A stretch of DNA of 64,000 bases from Bacteroidota bacterium (GTDB lineage Bacteria; Bacteroidota; Bacteroidia; Bacteroidales; JACABE01): positions 1 through 64,000 of the forward strand of contig JAPLDQ010000021.1 of the NCBI GenBank assembly GCA_026391675.1, read 5' to 3'. The notes under the pieces are model-generated. The model did no database searches, was not told where the DNA came from, and saw nothing but the letters and a program-made list of their open reading frames with translations. This document shows, piece by piece, positions 1 through 8,102 of the stretch (the stretch's first letter is position 1; each line of letters opens with the position of its first letter). The position numbers were made by a program, and so were the translations under genes.

Positions 1-48
1 TTATTTATAGACAATTAAACGCATTATTTCAAAGAACTTTTCTAGTTT

Positions 49-129
49 TGTAAACGAACTTGTGACACAGTTTTGATAATTAAATGTAAACGAACTTGTG
101 AAACAAATTTGTAAACGAACTTATGAAAC
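49..129. repeat. Three spaced copies of a 20-bp repeat
   Basis: The unit TGTAAACGAACTTGTGAAAC occurs at 49-68 (last bases GACAC), 85-104 (exact) and 110-129 (one change). The copies are separated by 16 bp and 5 bp of AT-rich sequence. The unequal, very short gaps are not CRISPR-like. No open frame runs through the copies. Function is unknown. Confidence 0.8.
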
Positions 130-132
130 TTA

Positions 133-260
133 TCAATTAGGCATTAGGAAAAAAGAATTAGGAATTAGGAATTAGGAAATAGGCATTACATATATAAATT
201 CACAACATTTCATAACTCATAACTCATAACTCATAACTTATAACTTATAACTATAAGCTT
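133..260. repeat. Heptamer tandem repeats (ATTAGGA and CATAACT families)
   Basis: From about 136 to 188 the sequence is built from ATTAGGA/ATTAGGC heptamers. From about 206 to 254 it is built from CATAACT and the variant TATAACT. Related heptamers recur at 2026-2071, around 28690-28720 and at 53320-53395. No coding potential is visible. These look like expandable intergenic simple repeats. Confidence 0.75.
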
Positions 261-280
261 TTCTAACTCCAAGGACTTAA

Positions 281-342
281 GGCACTCCAAGTAATTATGG
301 CACTCCAAGTAATCAAGGCACTCCAAGTAATCAAGGCACTTA
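281..342. repeat. 18-bp direct tandem repeat, three units plus a partial
   Basis: Units at 281-298, 299-316 and 317-334 read GGCACTCCAAGTAATCAA, the first ending TAT instead of CAA. A partial unit GGCACTTA follows at 335. The second and third units are identical. The repeats lie upstream of the YceI-family gene and of its probable promoter at 412. Confidence 0.85.
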
Positions 343-411
343 AAAGCAAACTCCCATGATTTTTACAATCGATACCTTTATTTTTACATTTCACAGCGTA
401 TGAAACCAATG

Positions 412-419
412 TAATTTTG
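412..419 (+). promoter_or_regulatory. Probable -7 element of the YceI-family gene
   Basis: TAATTTTG fits the Bacteroidota -7 consensus TAnnTTTG and lies 45 bp before the ATG at 464, giving a predicted leader of about 38 nt. No clear -33 TTTG was found at the usual spacing. Confidence 0.45.
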
Positions 420-463
420 CATCATAAAATATTATTAATAATTAAACTTTAAAAATTAAAAAA

Positions 464-1051
464 ATGAAAACAAAAATTTTATTATCAATTGCCTTATTCA
501 CATTAAGTATTGCATATGTGAATTCACAAACCGTATACAAAGCAGATTTAAACAATTCAAAACTTAGCTGGTTAGGTAAAAAAATTACCGGTGAACATCA
601 TGGAAGCATAAATTTATCAAGTGGTGAAATTACCGTTAAACAAGATATGATTACCAAAGCAGAGTTTAAAATTGATATGGCATCTTTAAAGGATTTGGAT
701 TTAACAGATGACGGCTACAAAGCAAAACTGGAAGGTCACTTAAAATCAGATGATTTCTTTGGTGTTGAAAAATTCCCTGTTGCAAGTTTTGTAATGGATA
801 AACTGGTAAAAATCCAGAAAGGTAATACTTTTATTACCGGTAAAATGACCATAAAAGGCGTAACTCAACCCATCACTTTTAAAGCAGTTATAACACAAAC
901 CGGCGACGAAGTAAAAGTTTATGCTAGTATTACCATCGACAGAACCAAATTCAACATTAAATATGGTTCAGGTTCTTTCTTTGACAACCTCGGTGATAAA
1001 ACCATCTATGATGAATTTACAGTTACCCTGAATCTTTCAATGAAGAAATAA
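464..1051 (+). CDS. YceI-family periplasmic lipid-binding protein
   Basis: The 195-residue protein begins with a signal peptide (about residues 1-21, ending YVNSQ) and is then a single YceI domain. The typical features are the start of the barrel at 'LSWLGKKITGEHHGSI' and the segment 'GKMTIKGVTQPITF'. YceI proteins are lipocalin-like barrels that bind polyisoprenoids or other amphiphiles in the periplasm. The physiological ligand is not known here. The gene stands alone between a repeat region and a strong terminator at 1080-1110. Length is normal for the family, so the family call is secure while the role is not. Confidence 0.9.
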   Translation: MKTKILLSIALFTLSIAYVNSQTVYKADLNNSKLSWLGKKITGEHHGSINLSSGEITVKQDMITKAEFKIDMASLKDLDLTDDGYKAKLEGHLKSDDFFGVEKFPVASFVMDKLVKIQKGNTFITGKMTIKGVTQPITFKAVITQTGDEVKVYASITIDRTKFNIKYGSGSFFDNLGDKTIYDEFTVTLNLSMKK

Positions 1052-1079
1052 AGACAAATTAATCTTTGACTTTTAAGAG

Positions 1080-1110
1080 CCACCGTAGCGTATTGCTATG
1101 GTGGTTTTTT
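1080..1110 (+). terminator. Rho-independent terminator after the YceI-family gene
   Basis: CCACCGTAGC and GCTATGGTGG form a stem with one G-T wobble around a short loop, followed by a run of six T (1105-1110). It begins 29 bp after the stop codon at 1051. Confidence 0.85.
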
Positions 1111-1239
1111 ATTTGAAGAAGGAAGAAGGTGTAATGTGCTGATGCTGTAATGTGGTGATTTTATTAGAAGTCAGCCAAAACGAAATGGCTAACCCACAAG
1201 ATATTGATAAATTGGGGGCTGTTTGCTCAATAGCAATCG

Positions 1240-1902
1240 TTATTTAATCATTATCTTTCTACTCAGGTTTGTATTATTTGTTTTTAAATTAAGAAGATAA
1301 AGCCCCGGAGAAAACTTGGAAATATCTATAGCTATATTTTTCTGATTCATTAATTTAAATTCAGAAGTTGACTGTCCTGACAAATTGGAAATTGTAATAT
1401 TTCCGCTTTCAACAGTCTTGTTTAATTCAATCATTAATGAAGCATTTTCCTGTGATATTCTGGAAATTGCAAGTTGCTCAGTTTTAATGTTCTCTTTTAT
1501 TCCTAAAGCAATCCCCTGATTGTAAATACTGTCGGTATATATTGATTCGATGTGATTATGGTTATATACAGCCGTAACGTGAATATAAAATTCTCCGATA
1601 AAAAAATGTCCCGTATAATTCAGAAAATCACAGAAAGGGTCATTTGGGCTACCATAATCACATGGGTTGCAGGAATGATAAAAATCTGTCGTAAACTTAT
1701 ACAGGCTATCGTCACGGTATATATTATAGCCTATTAAAGTATCATTCAGCGAAGAGTCCGGTTTAGCCCAGGATAAAGTAAAGCAATTTTTAGGTGTAAC
1801 ATACCAATGGTACCAATGTAAATTTTTTACAGGATTAATTTGTCCTTTTGCTGTCACTGCAATTAAGAGTGTCAAACAAAAAATAATAGATGCTTTTTTC
1901 AT
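1240..1902 (-). CDS. Secreted protein with T9SS C-terminal sorting domain
   Basis: This 220-residue protein has a signal peptide (residues 1-20, ending TAKG) and a middle region with a fibronectin-III-like look ('LSWAKPDSSLNDTLIGYNIY'). The middle also holds a Cys-rich patch (CNPCDY, PFCDF) that could form disulfides. The last 70 residues resemble a type A sorting domain, ending 'SPGLYLLNLKTNN' plus a basic tail. Such domains route proteins through the T9SS to the cell surface. No catalytic motif was recognised. The lone minus-strand gene is flanked by repeats downstream of its start. Confidence 0.7.
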   Translation of the reverse strand: MKKASIIFCLTLLIAVTAKGQINPVKNLHWYHWYVTPKNCFTLSWAKPDSSLNDTLIGYNIYRDDSLYKFTTDFYHSCNPCDYGSPNDPFCDFLNYTGHFFIGEFYIHVTAVYNHNHIESIYTDSIYNQGIALGIKENIKTEQLAISRISQENASLMIELNKTVESGNITISNLSGQSTSEFKLMNQKNIAIDISKFSPGLYLLNLKTNNTNLSRKIMIK

Positions 1903-2025
1903 GTGTTATTATTTTCACAACAAATATAAACATATAAATAATTATTTAATAATTATTTTTAAAAAAAGCATTGTTATGAATATGAAAATGCATAAGGAGG
2001 GGTACTTATGGTAAGGGGAATTTTT

Positions 2026-2071
2026 CGTTATAAGTTATGAGTTATGAATTATGAATTATAAGTTATAACTT
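2026..2071. repeat. Heptamer repeats, GTTATGA/ATTATGA
   Basis: The stretch is a run of 7-bp units (GTTATAA, GTTATGA, ATTATGA) that are the reverse complement of the CATAACT family seen at 206-254. It lies between the convergent-side ends of the T9SS gene and the CDP-alcohol phosphotransferase gene. It contains no gene. Confidence 0.75.
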
Positions 2072-2129
2072 ATTGTTGCTGTTTCCTGAACAGATATTTT
2101 GATAAAGTGGAAAGTTTGTAATTCCAGGT

Positions 2130-3005
2130 CTACTTAAACTGCTTATCAATATTTTTCTGAATCAGCCAGTTGATTAATGCAATCAAATTAAACCCAACGA
2201 TCATAATCCCGAAAAAGATGTCGAAACGATTAAAAATAGAGCAAAGGATAAGTGTGGTAACCTGTGAGGTAGGGCCGAGGAAAACCCAGGAACGGATGAT
2301 GTTCTTATTCTTATTGTAAAATTCCTGAGGCGTTGTTTTGAATAGTTTTTCATTGGCTTTCTTAGCCGCCAGATTATCCTGTAATCCCATGTATTTAATA
2401 TAGATTCCGATAATAGCCCTGTCGAACCATTTGGATTTAATGTCTTTGATGGTGTTATATTCCAAACGGAATTCTTCCAGGTCTTCTTCGAAAGTGCTTT
2501 TGCGTTCAAGTACATAATCCAGAAAACGGTTGCGGTAATAATCAACCAGAATGGCATGTATGGTATTGCTGGCACCTGTGAGAAAAAGCAAGAGCCACCA
2601 ATGCCAGGGTATTTCCATATTGTTGGCAAAACCTATTCCAATACCGATATAAATTGCTGTAACAGCAATATAATCAGCAACCCCGTCAATGATTCTGCCG
2701 GTACGGGTACCGTTTTTCTTCAGGCGTGCCAGTTGTCCGTCGCTGCAATCTAAGATATTGAACATCATAAAGAACAAAGCTCCTATAACAAAAGGCTGAG
2801 GGGCAAGGGGAGTGCCATGGGCATAAAAGAAACCACCGATAACTCCCATGATGATAGCTCCCATTGTAAGCTGGTTAGGAGTTATATTGGTTGGATAAAT
2901 GATTTTAACCAAAACAAAAGCAAGGGGACGATAAAAAAAGAGGTCGAATATTTCTTCAACCTCTACCATTTTTAATGATTTCTTATAATCAGAGTACCAG
3001 CTCAT
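2130..3005 (-). CDS. CDP-alcohol phosphatidyltransferase family membrane protein
   Basis: The 291-residue polytopic protein carries the complete family signature D86-x2-D89-G90-x2-A93-R94-x8-G103-x3-D107-x3-D111. These aspartates bind the metal ions and the CDP-alcohol. The family transfers a phosphoalcohol from a CDP-alcohol to an acceptor alcohol during phospholipid or polar-lipid synthesis. Hydrophobic segments flank the motif and recur at the C-terminus. The gene starts 3 bp after the stop of an HisC-like PLP enzyme, so the two are almost certainly co-transcribed and probably act in one pathway. The acceptor and the head group cannot be read from the sequence. Confidence 0.88.
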   Translation of the reverse strand: MSWYSDYKKSLKMVEVEEIFDLFFYRPLAFVLVKIIYPTNITPNQLTMGAIIMGVIGGFFYAHGTPLAPQPFVIGALFFMMFNILDCSDGQLARLKKNGTRTGRIIDGVADYIAVTAIYIGIGIGFANNMEIPWHWWLLLFLTGASNTIHAILVDYYRNRFLDYVLERKSTFEEDLEEFRLEYNTIKDIKSKWFDRAIIGIYIKYMGLQDNLAAKKANEKLFKTTPQEFYNKNKNIIRSWVFLGPTSQVTTLILCSIFNRFDIFFGIMIVGFNLIALINWLIQKNIDKQFK

Positions 3006-3008
3006 ATT

Positions 3009-4061
3009 TTAATTGTTTTCTTTCAGATAGTCTTTGATCATTTTCATCAGGAGTTTATTTTGCTCCTGTGTTCCGATAGTAATACGTAAATGTTTGAATA
3101 AACCATCTTCTGCCATGAATTTAACAATCATGTTGCGTTCGGTTAAATATTTCTTTAAGCCGTCTTTGATTTGTTCAGGAATTTCAACTAAAATAAAGTT
3201 GGAATAAGATTTGAATGCTTTGAAACCCGGCATAGCATTGAATTCATTAAAGAACATATCCATGTCAGCTGTCATTTTTTCTCTCATTTCGCTGTAATAA
3301 TCTGCAGAATCAAGGGCAGCTAGTCCGATAAGTTCAGTAAGCCTGTTATAACCCAAATAACGGGCAGAGAACATGTTAAAATCAGCATGATTATCTCCCA
3401 TTAAAGCAAAACCTATTCTGATACCGGCCAGACCATAATATTTAGAAAAAGTTCTGATAATAATGAGGTTGGGGTATTTCTCAACTAGTTTTTTCAAATG
3501 CGAATTGTCCTTATTATAGAAAAGGGTATAAGCTTCGTCCAGGATTACTACTGTATCTTTCATTTCTTCCAGAACATACATCAACTGTTCGATTTCCAGA
3601 CGGTTTCCTGTAGGGTTGTTGGGTGAACTTATCAAAACTAATTTTGGTTTTTCTTCTCGATAAACCTTTATCATTCCTTCAATGTCGTAATAAAAACTGT
3701 CCTTGCCTTCAACAATGGGATACTCAATTTTTATCCCGCCTTTTTCGTCGGATATTTTTTTATAATACCACCAGGAGTAAGCAGGAATCATGATTTTATC
3801 CCCTTTATGAATATAACAATGAACAGCTTGTTTAAGAATATCTTCTCCACCGTAACCTACCATTACATTTTTTTCGGCTATACCAAAGTCTTTGGCTAAT
3901 CTTTCTGATAAACGGCTTTTTACACCTCTTGCAAAATCGCGTGAATATTCGTAAAGTTCAACGCTGTCGATGTTTCTTAAAACATCAAAACATTTTGGTG
4001 CAGGACCGTATTGGTTTTCGTTTCTGTCTAAATAAATAATTGCTTTGTTATCTGTGCTCAT
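3009..4061 (-). CDS. Histidinol-phosphate aminotransferase-like PLP enzyme
   Basis: This fold-type I PLP enzyme has 350 residues when started at the ATG at 4061. It shows the N-terminal 'LDRNENQYGP', 'SSPNNPTGN' (about 145-153), 'DEAY' (D175 for the pyridine nitrogen), 'FSKYYGLAGIRIG' with the Schiff-base lysine near K207, and a conserved Arg near 215. An in-frame TTG at 4109 is a worse start because a promoter-like TACTTTTG overlaps it. The HisC likeness is clear. However, no other his genes are present and the partner is a CDP-alcohol phosphotransferase. A CobD-like phosphoamino-acid decarboxylase or lipid-head-group role is therefore as plausible as histidine synthesis. Confidence 0.8.
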   Translation of the reverse strand: MSTDNKAIIYLDRNENQYGPAPKCFDVLRNIDSVELYEYSRDFARGVKSRLSERLAKDFGIAEKNVMVGYGGEDILKQAVHCYIHKGDKIMIPAYSWWYYKKISDEKGGIKIEYPIVEGKDSFYYDIEGMIKVYREEKPKLVLISSPNNPTGNRLEIEQLMYVLEEMKDTVVILDEAYTLFYNKDNSHLKKLVEKYPNLIIIRTFSKYYGLAGIRIGFALMGDNHADFNMFSARYLGYNRLTELIGLAALDSADYYSEMREKMTADMDMFFNEFNAMPGFKAFKSYSNFILVEIPEQIKDGLKKYLTERNMIVKFMAEDGLFKHLRITIGTQEQNKLLMKMIKDYLKENN

Positions 4062-4106
4062 CTTATATATTACTATTGATTCTTTTTGGTTTTTATTTTG
4101 AGTTTG

Positions 4107-4114
4107 CAAAAGTA
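4107..4114 (-). promoter_or_regulatory. Probable -7 element for the aminotransferase operon
   Basis: Read on the minus strand the site is TACTTTTG, a match to TAnnTTTG. It lies 46 bp before the ATG at 4061, so the predicted leader is about 39 nt. It separates this two-gene unit from the M48 gene upstream and argues against the TTG start at 4109. Confidence 0.45.
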
Positions 4115-4137
4115 TAAAAATTATAATATTTTTATTA

Positions 4138-4935
4138 TCACTTTTTATAATAAGTCATTGCTTCGGGCAAATTCTTTTTCATTTCAGCAATTCTGTTGGC
4201 ATCATTAGGGTGAGTGCTGAGCAGTTCAGGAACTGCAGCGCTGCCATTCTGGCTCATTCTTTCCCAGAAATTAACTGCTTTATTGGGGTCGTAACCGGCC
4301 ATAGCCATAAAGAATAAACCCAGTTTATCAGCTTCGTATTCATGTTCGCGGGAGAAAGCCAGTGTTCCAAGGGTGGAACCTACACCAAAAACAGTATTGA
4401 AAAGGCTTTTGGTAGCTTCAGGTTTGTTTGCCAGGGCTGATTCCAACGTCATTCCGCCCAACTGCAGTATTAATTGCTGGCTCATTTGTTCGCTGCCATG
4501 TTTGGCAATGGCATGGGCTATTTCATGACCCATAACTACAGCTAATCCATCAGCATCAACGGCAACAGGCAATAAACCCGTATATACCACAACCTTGCCA
4601 CCGGGCATACACCATGCATTTACCTCATTACTTTTTACGAGGTTGAATTCCCATTGGTATTTGCTGACATCAGCACCCATACCTTTTGCATTCATAAAGC
4701 TGGTAACTGCAGCAGCCAGTTTCTGACCCACTTCCTTTACCATTTTTACATTATTATCAGTAGCCGGCAGCGGAGGGTTCTGGGTTAAAAAATCATTATA
4801 ATTGGTAAGACTCATGCTGAGCATGGTTTCATCCGGAACGATGTTGATACGTTTACGGTTTGAGAATGGTACTACTGAACAAGCTGCAAGTGTCAGCAGT
4901 AAAAAAAATGTAAAGAATTTTCTTGTTGTTTGCAT
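4138..4935 (-). CDS. M48-family zinc metalloprotease lipoprotein
   Basis: The 265-residue protein has a lipoprotein signal (LTLAAC, lipidated Cys at 19) and the zinc motif HEIAH at 137-141. The third-ligand glutamate lies in the segment 'SREHEYEADKLGL' around residue 200. This is the layout of BepA/YcaL/LoiP-like periplasmic M48 proteases, which act in outer-membrane protein quality control. There is no TPR region as in BepA, so it is the short type. The gene begins 2 bp after the clpS stop codon, so both are in one transcript, although one acts in the periplasm and the other in the cytoplasm. Confidence 0.92.
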   Translation of the reverse strand: MQTTRKFFTFFLLLTLAACSVVPFSNRKRINIVPDETMLSMSLTNYNDFLTQNPPLPATDNNVKMVKEVGQKLAAAVTSFMNAKGMGADVSKYQWEFNLVKSNEVNAWCMPGGKVVVYTGLLPVAVDADGLAVVMGHEIAHAIAKHGSEQMSQQLILQLGGMTLESALANKPEATKSLFNTVFGVGSTLGTLAFSREHEYEADKLGLFFMAMAGYDPNKAVNFWERMSQNGSAAVPELLSTHPNDANRIAEMKKNLPEAMTYYKK

Positions 4936-4937
4936 GA

Positions 4938-5210
4938 TTATTCAATTTCAGCGGTTAAATTACGGATTAACATTTCAGTACAAATTGGTTTAAGTTCAGT
5001 ATAACTACCAGATTTTACAGCACATTTACCTTTGTGATGTACTATTAATGCACATTGCTCTGCCTGTTCCAGGTCATGTTTGCAAAGATCCATCAGCGTG
5101 TCAATTACAAAATCAAAAGTGTTGAAATCATCGTTATATAAAATGATTTCTTTAACGTCGCTCAATACTTCGTCACTTTTATCAGCAGGGTGAATTTTTT
5201 CTTTAACCAT
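4938..5210 (-). CDS. clpS: ATP-dependent Clp protease adaptor ClpS
   Basis: The 90-residue protein matches the ClpS core: 'ILYNDDFNTFDFVIDTL' with the substrate-pocket NDD motif, then 'EQAEQCALIVHHKGKC'. ClpS delivers N-degron substrates, those with bulky hydrophobic N-terminal residues, to the ClpAP or ClpCP protease. The short N-terminal extension and total length fit the Bacteroidota form. No clpA or clpC is in the window. It sits 2 bp before the M48 protease gene and 59 bp after the YiiX-like gene. Confidence 0.93.
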   Translation of the reverse strand: MVKEKIHPADKSDEVLSDVKEIILYNDDFNTFDFVIDTLMDLCKHDLEQAEQCALIVHHKGKCAVKSGSYTELKPICTEMLIRNLTAEIE

Positions 5211-5269
5211 TTTATAATGAATTTTAAAGGGGCAAAATTAGCGAAAATTAGCGAAAATTGTATAAAAAA

Positions 5270-5917
5270 TTATCGTTTTCTTAATTGGTGATTGATAATT
5301 ATTTCAAAATGAGTGGTATCCCAAAGTGCATTAAACTTATAATGTGTTTTTTTATCACTGTCTTTCAGCTGGTCTTTAAAAATATCAACATTATAGCCAT
5401 CCTTTATTGCTCTCCAGATGAGTTCATTGCAATAGAAGCGGCTTGAATCCCTGATGTCAAAATCATTATCAAATGGTATTTTTTTGGAAAGATAATATTT
5501 GGCTCTTTCAGCTATGATATTGTTATTGGAATGCTGAGGGTTTTTATATCTTACAACGATAACGGTGTTGGTTTTGCAATCGCTGATAAAACGGCTTAGT
5601 GACTGGGTCTGTACGCCGTCGAAATCGGATAAGGATTGGGAAACACTGTGAATAACACTTATGTTGTCACTATCTTTGCACAGTATGGCACAATGGGAGA
5701 TGTCGTATTTTTCGTTCAGTGTTTTAACAATGATATCACTGGCCATACCGAAACCATGTCGTAAAATGATATCACCATTCTGTATTTTTTGTATTTCGGC
5801 TTTTGAAAGGGAATAGGTAGAAAACAAATGTTCCTGTTTTGCACGGTATTCGTACCAAAACAGGAACATTGCAAGACTTATTATAATTACAACTGAAACA
5901 ATGATAATTCTTTTCAA
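5270..5917 (-). CDS. YiiX/YebB-like permuted NlpC/P60 cysteine amidase
   Basis: The 215-residue protein opens with a hydrophobic helix (residues 2-20) that is either a membrane anchor or an uncleaved signal. Its fold signs are 'NGDIILRHG', catalytic-type His75 in 'YDISHCAI', and Cys163 in 'RFYCNELIW'. In this permuted papain-like group the His precedes the Cys, as seen here. Members cleave or bind peptide or lipid amides in the envelope. The start codon is TTG; the next Met (17) would destroy the hydrophobic helix. It follows the lipoprotein gene by 28 bp, which suggests co-transcription. Confidence 0.78.
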   Translation of the reverse strand: MKRIIIVSVVIIISLAMFLFWYEYRAKQEHLFSTYSLSKAEIQKIQNGDIILRHGFGMASDIIVKTLNEKYDISHCAILCKDSDNISVIHSVSQSLSDFDGVQTQSLSRFISDCKTNTVIVVRYKNPQHSNNNIIAERAKYYLSKKIPFDNDFDIRDSSRFYCNELIWRAIKDGYNVDIFKDQLKDSDKKTHYKFNALWDTTHFEIIINHQLRKR

Positions 5918-5945
5918 CCTAATTATATAAGTAATAATTCAGTGA

Positions 5946-6413
5946 TTATTTCATTACAGCAGTTGTGTCAACTTTTGTTGAATCAGCAGGAGCAATTGGT
6001 TCGCCACCCATACCTTCTTTTTTCCAGTTAACCAACCATTTTCCATTTCTTTTAACAAGGTCAATTTTATCTTCTTTTGCATCCTGACCTTCAATACCTG
6101 ATAATTTGTACTGGCAAACAGCAGTAGTATCAGCAATAATATCAGTTTTTAAAATTTCAACCTGAATTTTTTCAAATTTCTTTTTAGTTTCGGCTAATTT
6201 AGCTTCGTCGCCGCCCATAGCTGAAAAAGATTTCATCATGTCAATCATTTTGCCTGATTCTTCTGTTCCAAAAGTTTTAGCTTTATCATATTCCATTTTA
6301 TTTAAAGCAGTTAAAAATTCTTTTGCAACTGTTTCCGGTTTACCACCACCTTTACATGCACTCATAGCAACAACTACTAATAGTACTAATCCTAATTTTA
6401 AAATGTTTTTCAT
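5946..6413 (-). CDS. DUF4878-like lipoprotein
   Basis: The 155-residue protein has a lipoprotein signal (VVAMSAC, lipidated Cys near 20). The following 'PETVAKEFLTALNKMEYDKA' and the later 'NGKWLVNWKKE' are typical of the NTF2-like DUF4878 fold found in many Bacteroidota lipoproteins. No catalytic residues are evident, and proteins of this type are usually of unknown function. It is the first gene of the minus-strand series that runs down to 4138. Confidence 0.7.
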   Translation of the reverse strand: MKNILKLGLVLLVVVAMSACKGGGKPETVAKEFLTALNKMEYDKAKTFGTEESGKMIDMMKSFSAMGGDEAKLAETKKKFEKIQVEILKTDIIADTTAVCQYKLSGIEGQDAKEDKIDLVKRNGKWLVNWKKEGMGGEPIAPADSTKVDTTAVMK

Positions 6414-6506
6414 TTTTTATGGTTTAAGTTTATAATTGAGCACAAAATTATTTATAATTTTTTGTATTTAAGACTTTTTCTTTGTTTTTTTGTTGTATTT
6501 ATCAAC

Positions 6507-7139
6507 ATGTTTATCAACAAATACATAGAGAATCTTAGGTTGGGACTTACAAAGGCGCTGCCTTCAGCAGAAGCGCATCAAAAAATGATGCCCTCGAGCA
6601 GAAGGTCAGATTTAATTTCAAGACCAATAAACGCCAATACAAGGCAAAGCAGTGTTTTGATTCTTTTTTATCCTAAACAAAATGAACTTTATACCATATT
6701 TATCAAGCGTCAGGAATATGATGGTGTTCACAGTGGCCAGATAGCATTTCCGGGAGGAAAATATGAACCTGATGATAAAAATCTTATTTATACCGCACTC
6801 AGAGAAGCAAATGAAGAAGTAGGGATAGATATTTCCAGTATTGAGATACTGGGTGAATTGTCAGAGCTCTTTATCCCACCGAGTAATTATCTTGTTCTTC
6901 CTGTTGTTGCATATACTGAAAGAATACCTGAGTTTATACCAGATATCAAAGAAGTAAATCAAATCATAGAAGTCAGTTTGAATGAATTGTTATCAACTGC
7001 AAATATTTCATCATTTGAATTTAATGGAACAGGCAATAAAAAAATCATTGCTCCTTGTTATATTTTTAATGATCATAAAGTATGGGGAGCTACTGCAATG
7101 ATTGTTAGTGAGTTAACTGATGTTCTTCGAAATATCTGA
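6507..7139 (+). CDS. Nudix hydrolase, CoA-pyrophosphatase type
   Basis: With the ATG at 6507 the protein has 210 residues. An in-frame TTG at 6462 would add a hydrophobic stretch and is less likely. The Nudix box is 'GGKYEPDDKN...TALREANEEVGI', preceded by 'HSGQIAFPGG' and followed by 'LVLPVVAYTER'. These belong to the NudL/CoA diphosphatase group, which hydrolyses coenzyme A and its derivatives to 4'-phosphopantetheine and 3',5'-ADP. The Glu residues of REANEE bind the catalytic metal ions. The gene is divergent from the lipoprotein gene at 6413. Confidence 0.85.
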   Translation: MFINKYIENLRLGLTKALPSAEAHQKMMPSSRRSDLISRPINANTRQSSVLILFYPKQNELYTIFIKRQEYDGVHSGQIAFPGGKYEPDDKNLIYTALREANEEVGIDISSIEILGELSELFIPPSNYLVLPVVAYTERIPEFIPDIKEVNQIIEVSLNELLSTANISSFEFNGTGNKKIIAPCYIFNDHKVWGATAMIVSELTDVLRNI

Positions 7140-7262
7140 TTTTAAGTTGTTTAACATTTTTTAAGAAATTATTTTAAGCACTAATCTATTATCAAACAAT
7201 TTTTTACAAAAAACTGTTAATAAAAAAACATAATAAAAATGCATATTCTTTTTAATTAACAT

Positions 7263-7270
7263 TAATTTTG
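7263..7270 (+). promoter_or_regulatory. Probable -7 element of plsY
   Basis: TAATTTTG matches TAnnTTTG and lies 23 bp before the plsY ATG, giving a leader of about 17 nt. The region before it is extremely AT-rich. Confidence 0.5.
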
Positions 7271-7293
7271 CACATTATTTTATCCTTTCTAAA

Positions 7294-7938
7294 ATGATTA
7301 CATATAGTGTTATAATTGGTGTAATTACAGCATATCTGATTGGTTCTATTGCTACTTCGGTTTGGATTGGGCGGGTTTTCTTTGGGGTTGATATCCGGAA
7401 ATTAGGTAGTGGTAATGCCGGAGCAACCAATACAATCCGTGTTCTGGGAACAAAACAAGGTTTAATCGTTTTATTATTTGATACCTTTAAAGGCTGGTTC
7501 GCTGTATTTTTAGCGCAATTTTTTGCACCGGACTTTTATACTTATTCACAGGTAAGTAATCTGGAATTAGTGCATGCACTGGCAGCTGTTTTAGGTCATA
7601 TTTTCCCTATTTATGTTGGTTTTAAAGGAGGAAAAGGTGTAGCAACCCTTGTTGGCGTTATTATTGCTTTATATCCATCTTCATTTGTAGTATTATTGGG
7701 TGTTTTCTTAATTGTACTTATTACATCCGGATACGTATCACTCTCCTCAATAACAACTGCAGTGGTTTTCCCTTTTATTTATATTTTTATATTTAAGGAT
7801 TCCAACTCTCCGATTTCTTTAATAATTTTTGCCATTTTAATTGCTGTTTTTATTCCTTTTACCCATAAAAAGAATATTATCCGCCTTCTTAATGGTACTG
7901 AAAACAAATTCAGATTAAAGAAAAGAGAAAAGCATTGA
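7294..7938 (+). CDS. plsY: Acyl-phosphate:glycerol-3-phosphate acyltransferase PlsY
   Basis: The 214-residue integral membrane enzyme carries the PlsY signatures 'GSGNAGATNTIRVLG' (phosphate-binding loop) and 'GHIFPIYVGFKGGKGVAT' (active-site loop). It transfers an acyl group from acyl phosphate to glycerol 3-phosphate, the first committed step of phospholipid synthesis with PlsX. There are about five to seven membrane segments. No plsX is in the window. The gene is monocistronic, with its own -7 element and a strong terminator. Confidence 0.95.
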   Translation: MITYSVIIGVITAYLIGSIATSVWIGRVFFGVDIRKLGSGNAGATNTIRVLGTKQGLIVLLFDTFKGWFAVFLAQFFAPDFYTYSQVSNLELVHALAAVLGHIFPIYVGFKGGKGVATLVGVIIALYPSSFVVLLGVFLIVLITSGYVSLSSITTAVVFPFIYIFIFKDSNSPISLIIFAILIAVFIPFTHKKNIIRLLNGTENKFRLKKREKH

Positions 7939-7960
7939 TAAGAAACTTATTTTTTATATA

Positions 7961-8000
7961 AAAAACTGCCATTTTTCTGAAGAATCTGGCAGTTTTTTTT
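7961..8000 (+). terminator. Terminator after plsY
   Basis: AAAAACTGCC and GGCAGTTTTT form a perfect stem around a loop of about 17 nt, ending in a run of eight T. The symmetric A/T flanks could let it work in both directions. Confidence 0.85.
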
Positions 8001-8087
8001 GTTTCAGGATATCAAAGACCTAAATCAATCGGGGATTTAAAATAAAAAAGTATTTTTACCGTTTTGCAATTCTAAAAAATATTATTT

Positions 8088-8095
8088 TAACTTTG
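8088..8095 (+). promoter_or_regulatory. -7 element almost touching a start codon
   Basis: TAACTTTG fits TAnnTTTG, yet it ends only 7 bp before the ATG at 8103. Transcription would begin at or within a couple of bases of the start codon, implying a near-leaderless mRNA. The signal peptide begins right at this ATG, so the start itself looks correct. Confidence 0.4.
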
Positions 8096-8102
8096 CGTTG
8101 AA

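Noticed and set aside
49-345. CRISPR array
   Set aside because: Copies are few, the gaps are short or absent and not of constant length, the units differ between blocks, and no cas genes are present.
3009-4109. Upstream TTG start for the HisC-like enzyme
   Set aside because: The codon at 4107-4109 overlaps a TACTTTTG promoter element, and the 16 extra residues are polar and do not belong to the conserved fold.
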